Source of the DNA: Cellvibrionales bacterium UBA2511
Lineage (GTDB): Bacteria; Pseudomonadota; Gammaproteobacteria; Pseudomonadales; Porticoccaceae
Assembly: GCA_002341315.1 (NCBI GenBank)
Contig: DDNV01000053.1
Coordinates: 42,775-60,722, forward strand
Direction of reading: 5' to 3'
Length of the DNA: 17,948 bases
Both the position numbers and the translations under genes were made by a program. The notes under the pieces are model-generated. The model was given only the letters and a program-made list of their open reading frames with translations. It searched no databases and was not told the DNA's origin. How positions within the stretch are numbered: position 1 is the stretch's first letter; each line of letters starts with the position of its first letter. Positions 7,488 to 16,271 of this stretch are shown piece after piece.

Positions 7488-8306
7488 ATGAACCTAAAGC
7501 ATCCACTGATAATCGCACTGATGACAGGGTTATTGGGCGCATCTTCAGCAGTCGCTGCAGAATCAGGGCAATCGCCAATGTTCTGGGCAAAGAGCAATGA
7601 GTCTAACCGGGACACTGTTAATCACCGACAGTGGAATGAGCTGCTCAGTACGCATGTCGTGAACACCGGGCAGGGTGTTAATCGTTTTCGGTATGGCTCG
7701 GTGGATAAAAATGAACAAAAACGCCTCTCGGACTATATTGCCTATCTGGCAAAAATAGACCCGCGAGACTACAGTCGGGATGAGCAGAAAGCCTATTGGT
7801 TAAATCTCTATAATGCATTGACCGTCAAACTTATTTCAGAAAACTACCCAATAAAAAGCATCAGGGAGTTCGGCAAAAAAATGGCTGGAAGCAGCTTATT
7901 GACGAAACCGCTAATTAAGGTTGCCGACAACCCTCTAAGCCTCAATGACATAGAGAACCGTATTCTCCGACCAATATGGAAAGATCATACCATTCACTTC
8001 GGCTTGAACTGTGCCAACATGACTTGTCCAGGCTTATTGCCTAAAGCTTTCACCGGGGAAAATGTTACATCACTGTTAAAGCAGTCAGGGCGTGATTTCA
8101 TTAACAAACAGAATGGTGTCACCCTTAAAAATGGCAAACTGACTGCCGCTGGCGTGTTCGGCCAATACCGGTCGGATTTCGCCACGGATGACAAAATGAT
8201 GCTTAAGGTTTTCGCCCATTATGCAGATGATCGACTGGCACTCTACCTATTGGGCTTTCAGGGGGAAATTAACTACGTTCACGATTACAGCCTCAACGGT
8301 CTTTAA
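7488..8306 (+). CDS. Secreted DUF547 domain-containing protein
   Basis: Seen: 272 residues from the chosen start. An N-terminal signal peptide has a basic start (MNLKHP), a hydrophobic core and a likely signal peptidase I site after AVA near residue 23, so export to the periplasm is expected. The DUF547 domain spans about 80-240, with QKAYWLNLYNALTV (100-113), the cysteine-containing IHFGLNCANMTCPGL (169-183; Cys175 and Cys180) and a closing DYSLNG (266-271). The family has no agreed biochemical function. Its conserved Cys/His/Asn pattern has prompted hydrolase speculation that I cannot support here. An in-frame ATG at 7455 would add 11 residues before the signal peptide. Neither start has a strong ribosome-binding site, so the start is uncertain. 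It is a single-gene unit divergent from bioA and convergent with the pyrE-like gene. Confidence 0.85.
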   Translation: MNLKHPLIIALMTGLLGASSAVAAESGQSPMFWAKSNESNRDTVNHRQWNELLSTHVVNTGQGVNRFRYGSVDKNEQKRLSDYIAYLAKIDPRDYSRDEQKAYWLNLYNALTVKLISENYPIKSIREFGKKMAGSSLLTKPLIKVADNPLSLNDIENRILRPIWKDHTIHFGLNCANMTCPGLLPKAFTGENVTSLLKQSGRDFINKQNGVTLKNGKLTAAGVFGQYRSDFATDDKMMLKVFAHYADDRLALYLLGFQGEINYVHDYSLNGL

Positions 8307-8357
8307 AAAATCCAAACAAAATTTGTTTATAGTCAAATAGTTAAGAGGTTATTCTAA

Positions 8358-9047
8358 TTAACTTTCTATGCCACCATGTGCAGTTGACCATTCAACCGGG
8401 GAGTGCAGAAAGGACTCAATTTCTGCAATAGCCTTGGTCTCCATAAGGTTTTCATTCTTGCAGACTTCCAGCACATCCCACCAGGTAGTCAAGTGGTGTA
8501 GATTAATACCAATTTCACCCAGATTTTTTCGTGTATCTGGAAATATGTCATAAAAAAAGATCACGAAAGTGTCACTAACCGTAGCACCAGCGTCACGGAG
8601 GGCCTGACAGAATTTGATTTTGCTGCCACCATCTGTGGTTAGATCCTCAACCAATAGAACTCTCGAGCCTTCCTTCAGATCACCCTCGATCTGCGCATCA
8701 CGCCCAAAGCCTTTCGGTTTTTTTCGAACGTACTGCATGGGTAAAGACAAACGCTCTGCAAGCCAGGCGGCAAAAGGGATTCCGGCTGTTTCTCCGCCGG
8801 CAATGCCATCGATAGATTCAAAGCCTATATTGCGGAGGATTGTCGAGGCACCGAAATCCATCAACGTCGATCTCACACGTGGAAATGAAATAATCTTCCT
8901 GCAATCGATATACACAGGGCTGATTTTTCCTGACGTTAATTGAAAGGGATCATTCGGACGGAAGTTGATTGCACCAATTTCAATCAGCATCTTTGCAGAT
9001 AACTGAGCAATCAATTTGGGGTCAGGAAAGCTGTTGAACGACATCAT
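8358..9047 (-). CDS. pyrE: Orotate phosphoribosyltransferase, alphaproteobacterial type
   Basis: Seen: 229 residues of a type I phosphoribosyltransferase. The PRPP-binding loop [14 protein letters not shown] spans residues 130-143. [18 protein letters not shown] (34-51) matches the orotate phosphoribosyltransferase N-terminal signature, and [19 protein letters not shown] (82-100) is the dimer and phosphate region. The flexible loop [17 protein letters not shown] (107-122) keeps Arg108, Lys109 and Lys112 but has Phe114 where E. coli PyrE has catalytic-loop His105. From memory, the whole chain, including the tail [14 protein letters not shown], follows the roughly 230-residue form of Rhizobiales rather than the roughly 213-residue enzyme usual in gammaproteobacteria. 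It would convert orotate and PRPP to OMP in pyrimidine synthesis. It may be a transferred or second copy, or act on another base. Two tandem ATGs (9047 and 9044) follow AGGTG; the second is better spaced. Confidence 0.8.
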   Translation of the reverse strand: MMSFNSFPDPKLIAQLSAKMLIEIGAINFRPNDPFQLTSGKISPVYIDCRKIISFPRVRSTLMDFGASTILRNIGFESIDGIAGGETAGIPFAAWLAERLSLPMQYVRKKPKGFGRDAQIEGDLKEGSRVLLVEDLTTDGGSKIKFCQALRDAGATVSDTFVIFFYDIFPDTRKNLGEIGINLHHLTTWWDVLEVCKNENLMETKAIAEIESFLHSPVEWSTAHGGIES

Positions 9048-9420
9048 TGCACCTGTATAGCGAATCGCGAGAAAAGAAGGGAGTAGTAGTGGCTCTCAGT
9101 GATTAATCTTGCTCAAAAGCAAGCAGCCGAAATTTTGCCAGAACATCAGTCGATATTCCATTTAATCACGTGAAATCCAGGCAGGTTTTATTCCCCAAAA
9201 ACCAATAACAAAAGGGGCCAAGTATCCACACAGCTATCTTATTTAACATAATATACATTATGCGCATATATAAGGCTGGCACATTTTTAAAGGAGTTCAA
9301 TATAGAGACGACTTTAATCCGAAATATTATAATAAAACGCCCGGTGAACTCGCAGCAGATTGGTACATGTCAGCACAACCGGCGATAAAATCACGATTAA
9401 AGCGCAACAAGGAAGATCCC
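9048..9420. other. Gene-free AT-rich interval between pyrE-like and DUF1737 genes
   Basis: This 373-base stretch holds the divergent leaders of the two flanking genes. Visible structure includes a small hairpin CTTGCT-CAAA-AGCAAG (9108-9123) without a T-tract, and an AT-rich inverted repeat CATAAT-ATAC-ATTATG (9247-9262). A TATATAAG at 9267-9274 may serve as a -10 for the plus-strand gene, with a poor -35 (TTTAAC at 9242) and a long spacer. A strong ribosome-binding-like AAAGGAG (9289-9295) is not followed by any usual start codon. No tRNA cloverleaf, attachment site or transposon end was seen. Confidence 0.5.
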
Positions 9421-9666
9421 ATGCTGGTATACAAGGTAGTAACTGCAAAGAAAGGGTTTGTCGAACTGGAAAAGGAAGTCTCATTGCTATTGAACAAGGG
9501 CTGGAGGCCCGTAGGCGGCGTAGCGTTCAATAACGGGTATCCGTACCAGGCAATGGTTGGCAAAAAGGTAACGACCAACCAGAGTGATAAAGTACAGGAA
9601 TCAGAGATAGCCCCCCTTCCCCATGGCGCGGTCGACGCCATGAAAAAAATAGATTCACTAACATGA
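9421..9666 (+). CDS. Small DUF1737 domain-containing protein
   Basis: Seen: 81 residues. The N-terminal half, residues 2-47, carries the DUF1737 pattern: a YKVVTAK strand, a helix LEKEVSLLLNKGWRPVGGVA, then NNGYPYQAMVGKK. The C-terminal tail (48-81) is polar and not recognisable. The family is small, of unknown function, and found in bacteria and phages. I chose the ATG at 9421 because AAGGAAG ends five bases before it and the protein then begins directly with the domain. An in-frame ATG at 9367 lacks a ribosome-binding site and would add 18 basic, unrelated residues. The frame also stays open further upstream to 9274 without a start codon. It is a lone gene convergent with gor, with no partners to suggest a role. 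Confidence 0.8.
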   Translation: MLVYKVVTAKKGFVELEKEVSLLLNKGWRPVGGVAFNNGYPYQAMVGKKVTTNQSDKVQESEIAPLPHGAVDAMKKIDSLT

Positions 9667-9720
9667 AGATTGAAAAACGCCGAGGTGACGCCTGCAGACT
9701 GGATTAGAGGTCCAACCAGT

Positions 9721-9758
9721 GGGGATCGGTACCGATTATTCGAGACACCCCGATCCCC
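9721..9758. terminator. Hairpin between convergent DUF1737 and gor genes; possible terminator
   Basis: GGGGATCGG (9721-9729) pairs perfectly with CCGATCCCC (9750-9758), a 9-base GC-rich stem with a 20-base loop. The left arm also forms part of the palindrome ATCGGTACCGAT (9725-9736), so alternative folds exist. Neither side has a clear T-tract, so any termination would be inefficient or Rho-aided. Its place between converging genes fits a bidirectional terminator. Confidence 0.4.
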
Positions 9759-9833
9759 CTTAAAATATGATCCTGTTGGAAAGAGTAGCACTGCAAAGGT
9801 GGTATAAGCCGCTACAGAATCCTTTTTTCTAGG

Positions 9834-11183
9834 TCACATCCGCATGGTCACAAATTCTTCAGCCGCTGTTGGATGAATACCTATTGTGGCATCAAAATCT
9901 GCTTTGGTGGCACCCATTTTTACAGCAATCGCGATTCCCTGGATGATTTCACCCGCACCCTCACCCACCATGTGACAACCAACCACCCTGTCGTTGTCAT
10001 TGACAACTATCAGCTTCATAAAGACTTTCCCGTCTCCGCCGCCCAGTGTCTCTTTCATCGCTCTGAATCTACTGCGATAAATGCGAATGTTATCGCCGTA
10101 TTGCCCCCTGGCCTGCTCTTCAGTCAACCCGACAGATGCCGTATTGGGTTGACTGAATACGGCTGTGGGTATATTTGTATAATCAATCGTCGTGGGGACA
10201 CCGGTGACAAGAGTTTTAGTCAGTGCCATACCCTCGTTAATGGCGACGGGCGTTAATTCAACTCGACCAATGACATCACCAATGGCATAGATTGACGGTT
10301 CTGCTGTCTGGAAATAATCATCTACAATGATCGCACCATTGGAGCGGGTTTCAATGCTTGTATTCTCAAGGCCAAGTCCGTCAATGTTTGGGCGGCGGCC
10401 TGTCGCATACATCACAAGGTCTGCTTCAATGCTGTCGCCATTATTGAGGGCTGCCCTGAAAAGACCACTATCCATTTTTTCTATAGCCTCGATACCAGTT
10501 GAAAAATGAAGTCTAACCCCCTGTTTTTCAACCTCTTCTTTTAGAACCTCACGCACATCCTGATCGAAACCACGAAGAAACAGGTCACCCCGATACAACA
10601 AGTGAGTATCAACGCCGAGCCCATTGAATATCCCGGCAAATTCAATGGCGATATAGCCGCCACCCACGATCACTATGCGGTCCGGGAGGCTATCCAGATA
10701 AAAAGCTTCGTTGGATGTAATGGCGTATTCTTTACCGGGAAAGTCCGGCACAAAGGGCGTACCCCCTGTGGCAATCAATATTTTTTTGCACCGGTAAACC
10801 TGATCATTTACTTCAACACTATCTGGACCGAGGATTTTGGCCCAACCCTCAACCAGCTCCACGCCGGCCTTATCAAGTAAGTTGCCGTAGATATCATTAA
10901 GCCGCTGGATTTCACGATTTTTATTGTCCCGAAGTGTTGGCCAGTCGAAACTTGATTCACCCACCTGCCAACCGAAACCTTTGGCAGTACGAAATTCTTC
11001 GCGGAACGACGAGGCATACACGAAAAGTTTTTTGGGAACACAGCCGACATTGACACAGGTTCCACCAAGATACTGTGATTCGGCCACCATGACTCGCAGG
11101 CCCTGCTGGGCGCACATGCGTGCTGTTCTTACTCCGCCAGAACCAGCACCAATCACAAACAGGTCAACATCATGGTCAGCCAT
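9834..11183 (-). CDS. gor: Glutathione-disulfide reductase
   Basis: This cytoplasmic FAD flavoprotein reduces oxidised glutathione with NADPH and keeps the thiol pool reduced. Seen: 449 residues, full family length. FAD-binding [16 protein letters not shown] is at the N-terminus and the redox-active disulfide is in [14 protein letters not shown] (Cys43 and Cys48). The NADPH Rossmann motif is [14 protein letters not shown] (residues 173-186), with Arg198 and Arg204 positioned to bind the 2'-phosphate, which favours NADPH over NADH. The second FAD motif is YAIGDV. The C-terminal [14 protein letters not shown] contains the catalytic His437 and Glu442. This combination separates it from lipoamide and mercuric reductases. 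The ATG is preceded by GAGGAGA at good spacing. It starts 21 bases after cysG on the same strand and probably ends the ftsK-to-cysG transcription unit. Confidence 0.95.
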   Translation of the reverse strand: MADHDVDLFVIGAGSGGVRTARMCAQQGLRVMVAESQYLGGTCVNVGCVPKKLFVYASSFREEFRTAKGFGWQVGESSFDWPTLRDNKNREIQRLNDIYGNLLDKAGVELVEGWAKILGPDSVEVNDQVYRCKKILIATGGTPFVPDFPGKEYAITSNEAFYLDSLPDRIVIVGGGYIAIEFAGIFNGLGVDTHLLYRGDLFLRGFDQDVREVLKEEVEKQGVRLHFSTGIEAIEKMDSGLFRAALNNGDSIEADLVMYATGRRPNIDGLGLENTSIETRSNGAIIVDDYFQTAEPSIYAIGDVIGRVELTPVAINEGMALTKTLVTGVPTTIDYTNIPTAVFSQPNTASVGLTEEQARGQYGDNIRIYRSRFRAMKETLGGGDGKVFMKLIVVNDNDRVVGCHMVGEGAGEIIQGIAIAVKMGATKADFDATIGIHPTAAEEFVTMRM

Positions 11184-11204
11184 GATTTCTCCTCAATTTC
11201 AGGT

Positions 11205-12584
11205 TTATTGCTTAAACCAGGACAACTTCTCGTGAAGTTTGACCACATCACCCACAATGATCAAGGTGGGGGCCTTGGCCTTGGCTTCGCGCACTATATC
11301 CGGCAAGGTTTTTAGGTCGCCAATAAATACCCGCTGATTGACGGTTGTGCCCTTTTCTATCAAAGCCGCCGGTGTAGTTGGCGTTTTCCCGCGCCGAATT
11401 AACTCCCGGCAAATACTCTCCAGCCCACTGAGCCCCATGTAAAACACCAGGGTCTGATTGGCTGCAACAAGATCCTGCCAGTTCAAATCCAGTGAATTAT
11501 CTTTCAGGTGGCCTGTTATGAAACGAACTGATTGGGCGTAGTCCCGGTGGGTCAGGGGTATGCCTGCATAGCTGGCACAACCGGAAGCGGCTGTTATACC
11601 TGGCACCACCTGGAAAGGGATCCCGCGTTCTGCAAGGTGTGAAATTTCTTCACCACCACGGCCAAAAATAAAAGGGTCGCCACCTTTCAGACGTAAAACA
11701 CGTTTGCCCTGCAGGGCATATTCAGCAAGCTTTTCATTGATATTATCTTGGGTGACCGGGTGGTCTCCGGCGGTTTTTCCCACATAGACCAATTCTGCAT
11801 CGCGGCGCACCAGCGCCAACACTTCCTTTGAAACCAACCGGTCATAAAGGACGATATCTGCCTTCTGCATCAAGCGCAGTGCACGAAATGTCAGGAGATC
11901 GGGATCGCCCGGCCCGCCTCCAACCAGATAAACTTCTCCGAGCTTTTTTGAAGCGGGGTTAGCTAGTTTCTGCTGAATGCGACTTTCCGCTTCATCCAGT
12001 TTTTCTGCATAAACCAACTCGGCAATATCACCTTCAAAAACTTCTTCCCAGAAAGCTTTACGGGAAAGCCCGTCATTGATTTTGCGCTTAACATGATCAC
12101 GATATTTCCCAGCTATCGCAGCAAGCTTGCCATAACCGGCAGGGATTGATGATTCCAGCCGGGTACGAAGCATTCTCGCTAATACTGGCGCGGTACCGGC
12201 ACTGCTGATAGCAATTTGTACTGGCGATCGATCAACGATGGAGGGAAAAATGACACTGCACAGCTCGGGGTTGTCTACCACGTTGACAGGAATATTCCTG
12301 GCCTGGGCGAGCTCTGAGACACGCCGGTTAACCGCTGTGTCATTCGTGGCCGCAACCACCAGGACAGCCCCGTTGAGATCAGCATCCTCAAACTCACGAT
12401 TTACAAGTGTCAGGCCAGATTCGTGAGCCAGTTTTTGAATGGATGAGTTAATCTCTGGCGCAATCACCTCAATAGCCGCACCAACAGCCATTAACTGGCG
12501 GAGTTTTCGCAGGGCTATTTCGCCGCCGCCAACCATGACGCAGCGTCTATCGCGAAGATTATGAAATAACGGCAACAGATCCAT
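11205..12584 (-). CDS. cysG: Siroheme synthase CysG (trifunctional)
   Basis: CysG makes siroheme, the cofactor of sulfite and nitrite reductases, from uroporphyrinogen III by two methylations, an NAD-dependent oxidation and ferrochelation. Seen: 459 residues, essentially the E. coli length and numbering. The N-terminal module has the NAD-binding [13 protein letters not shown] (residues 16-28), the catalytic Asp104 in NVVDNP and the Ser127-Ser128 pair in [15 protein letters not shown]; Ser128 is the phosphorylated residue in Salmonella. The C-terminal methyltransferase (about 216-459) has [15 protein letters not shown], catalytic Asp248 in YDRL, Lys270, [24 protein letters not shown] and FYMGL (Met383). 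The start at 12584 gives the conserved [14 protein letters not shown]-terminus; an upstream alternative would add 31 residues overlapping serS. It lies 28 bases after serS. Confidence 0.96.
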   Translation of the reverse strand: MDLLPLFHNLRDRRCVMVGGGEIALRKLRQLMAVGAAIEVIAPEINSSIQKLAHESGLTLVNREFEDADLNGAVLVVAATNDTAVNRRVSELAQARNIPVNVVDNPELCSVIFPSIVDRSPVQIAISSAGTAPVLARMLRTRLESSIPAGYGKLAAIAGKYRDHVKRKINDGLSRKAFWEEVFEGDIAELVYAEKLDEAESRIQQKLANPASKKLGEVYLVGGGPGDPDLLTFRALRLMQKADIVLYDRLVSKEVLALVRRDAELVYVGKTAGDHPVTQDNINEKLAEYALQGKRVLRLKGGDPFIFGRGGEEISHLAERGIPFQVVPGITAASGCASYAGIPLTHRDYAQSVRFITGHLKDNSLDLNWQDLVAANQTLVFYMGLSGLESICRELIRRGKTPTTPAALIEKGTTVNQRVFIGDLKTLPDIVREAKAKAPTLIIVGDVVKLHEKLSWFKQ

Positions 12585-12612
12585 CGTTAAACTCTGGCTC
12601 AATGGCGCCCAA

Positions 12613-14284
<1,672 letters not shown>

Positions 14285-14285
<1 letters not shown>

Positions 14286-15619
14286 CAATCATTCCCCTGA
14301 TAACGTTTGACCGTGCTCGCTTCATCAAGAGTACGGAGATGGCGCAGTTTTTCGGCGATCTGTTTCTCTAGCCCCCGATCTGAAGGGAAGTAGTATTGTT
14401 TGTTTTTGAGCGCCTCGGGAAAATAGTTTTCTCCGGGTGAGTAGGCCCCTGGCTCATTGTGCGAATAACGATATTCTGCGCCATAATTAAGGGATTTCAT
14501 CAGTGCAGTGGGTGCATTTCGCAAATGCAGGGGAACATCATGGCTTGGCATGCTGCGCACATCATCTTTGACCTGATTAAAGGCCTGATAAACAGCATTG
14601 CTCTTCGGGGCTGCCGCAAGATAGAGAACAGCCTGGGCAATAGTCAACTCACCCTCGGGACTACCCAAACGCTCCTGGGTTTGCCAGGCATCAAGGGCAA
14701 TACTCAAAGCTCGCGGATCAGCATTGCCAATATCCTCACTGGCCATCCTTACCACACGGCGGGCGATGTAAAGAGGGTCACAGCCGCCATCCAGCATGCG
14801 TGTATACCAATAGAGCGCAGCATCCGGTGATGAGCCTCTCACCGCCTTGTGAAGTGCGGAAATCTGATCATAAAAGTATTCCCCGCCCTTGTCGTAGCGA
14901 CGGGTATCACCCAGCAATACTTCTTCTACCGTTTCCCGAGTGATCTGTCCGTCGTTTGCGAGATCACTGGCAATCTCCAGCAGATTCAGGGCTTTTCTGG
15001 CATCGCCATCCGCCGCAGCCACCAGTAACTGTACGGCATCCTCCGCAATATCGAACTTTCCAGCGCCCAGGCCTCTTTCAGTATCACTCAGGGCATGTTG
15101 AATGATGCGTGTCAGCTGCACAGTATCAAGACTGCGCAAAACGTATACCCGGCAACGCGAAAGCAATGCATTGTTCAGCTCAAAAGATGGGTTTTCCGTG
15201 GTTGCACCAATCAGCACGACAGTGCCATCTTCCACATAGGGTAAAAAAGCATCCTGTTGCGATTTATTGAAACGGTGTACTTCGTCAACAAAAAGGATCG
15301 TCCGGCGCGATTGCTGATCGCGAATCGCCTGGGCCTGGGCAATCGCCGTCCTGATCTCTTTCACTCCTACCAAAACAGCAGAGACCGCTTCCAGGTGTGC
15401 ATCCACAGAGTTGGCCACCAGGCGTGCCAGTGTGGTTTTACCCACTCCTGGAGGGCCCCAAAAGACCATTGAATGGAGTTGGCCACATTGGATTGCCTCA
15501 CGAAGAGACCGCCCTTCACCTATCAAATGCGCTTGCCCGGCAAACTCCTCCAGCGAACGCGGGCGCATTCGGGCTGCCAGTGGCTGGGCGATATTCTGGG
15601 CGAACAGGTCACTAGTCAT
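14285..15619 (-). CDS. rarA: Replication-associated recombination protein RarA (MgsA), AAA+ ATPase
   Basis: RarA is a clamp-loader-like AAA+ ATPase that acts at stalled replication forks and interacts with single-strand binding protein. Seen: 444 residues from the chosen start. The N-terminal AQPLAARMRPRSLEEFAGQ (residues 11-29) is typical of the family. Walker A is GPPGVGKTT (55-63), Walker B is ILFVDEVHRFNKSQQDA (108-124), sensor 1 is GATTENPSFELN (138-149), and SRC at 154-156 holds the arginine finger. The C-terminal half has the RarA-specific region with DVPLHLRNAPT and YPHDEPG-like residues (here YSHNEPGAYSPGENYFPE). The ATG at 15619 overlaps the last eight bases of lolA. A TTG at 15634 gives a less typical N-terminus although GGAGGGGG lies just before it, so a longer product is possible. 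Confidence 0.95.
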
Positions 15620-16259
15620 CGCGGAGAATATCAACCCCCTCCGGTGGTATAAACGTGAACAACTCGGGGGATAGCTGGCAATTTAATTCGGTATTAGAGA
15701 ACTCGATTTCAGTGCGTTGGCCCAGGCCATCCCAGAGCTTCATGCCAGTGGGTTTCTTGCCAGCAAAACTGAGCGTCAGCTTTTCATAGAGATTGTCATC
15801 CGTTAGTGGAATCAAGGTGAAAACTGACAGCTGACCGTGCTCCACAGACACCTGATAAGTCTGTTCAAGCGCAGCCAAATCACCAATAAAAAGGACTGCC
15901 GGTGTTCGGCTAAGATCATTACTAAAAGATCGAACAGTTACCTGCTCAAGATCGGGATCAAACAGCCAGAGCGTTGTGCCATCAGAAACAATCAATTGCT
16001 CCATGGGTGGGGCTGTTTCCCAGCGCACCTGACCCGGTCTGGCAGCCTGAAGGTGACCTGAGGTTTGCTGCAGGAGATCCCCTTCAGTGGCATAGACAGT
16101 CTGTATAAACGCTGTATCCAGCGTATTCAGATCAATCAGTTGCGCGCGCAGTTTTTGGGCGGCATCTGCCGCACCTTCAGCAAAAAGTAAAGTGCTGATC
16201 GACACCATGAAAAGCAGGAAAAGCGACCGCCAAACTCTATTCAACTGTGCCAGCCTCAT
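15612..16259 (-). CDS. lolA: Outer-membrane lipoprotein carrier protein LolA
   Basis: LolA is the periplasmic chaperone that carries lipoproteins from the LolCDE transporter in the inner membrane to LolB in the outer membrane. Seen: 215 residues. A signal peptide (Arg near the start, hydrophobic 11-26) has a likely cleavage after LLFA near residue 27. The mature part has the LolA signature: ARPGQVRWETAPPMEQLIVSDG (residues 73-94), then TLWLFDPDLEQVTVR (96-110), and later QRTEIEFSNTELN and the C-terminal FTFIPPEGVDI. The length fits the family. The start is the ATG at 16259, twelve bases after the ftsK stop; an adjacent upstream TTG is not needed. The ribosome-binding site is weak. The 3' end overlaps rarA by eight bases. 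Confidence 0.95.
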   Translation of the reverse strand: MRLAQLNRVWRSLFLLFMVSISTLLFAEGAADAAQKLRAQLIDLNTLDTAFIQTVYATEGDLLQQTSGHLQAARPGQVRWETAPPMEQLIVSDGTTLWLFDPDLEQVTVRSFSNDLSRTPAVLFIGDLAALEQTYQVSVEHGQLSVFTLIPLTDDNLYEKLTLSFAGKKPTGMKLWDGLGQRTEIEFSNTELNCQLSPELFTFIPPEGVDILRDD

Positions 16260-16271
16260 CAATGATGTCCA

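Noticed and set aside
8314..8328. AAACAAA-A-TTTGTTT as a terminator between the DUF547 and pyrE-like genes
   Set aside because: The repeat is AT-only with a one-base centre, cannot form a stable RNA hairpin loop, and is followed by no T-tract.
9108..9123. CTTGCT-CAAA-AGCAAG hairpin as part of a tRNA or small RNA
   Set aside because: It is an isolated 6-base stem without a cloverleaf, promoter or terminator. Nothing else in the interval supports an RNA gene.
9327..9791. Minus-strand 154-codon frame covering the DUF1737 gene
   Set aside because: It is opposite a gene with a recognised domain and good ribosome-binding site. Its product shows no family pattern, and it lacks a convincing start.
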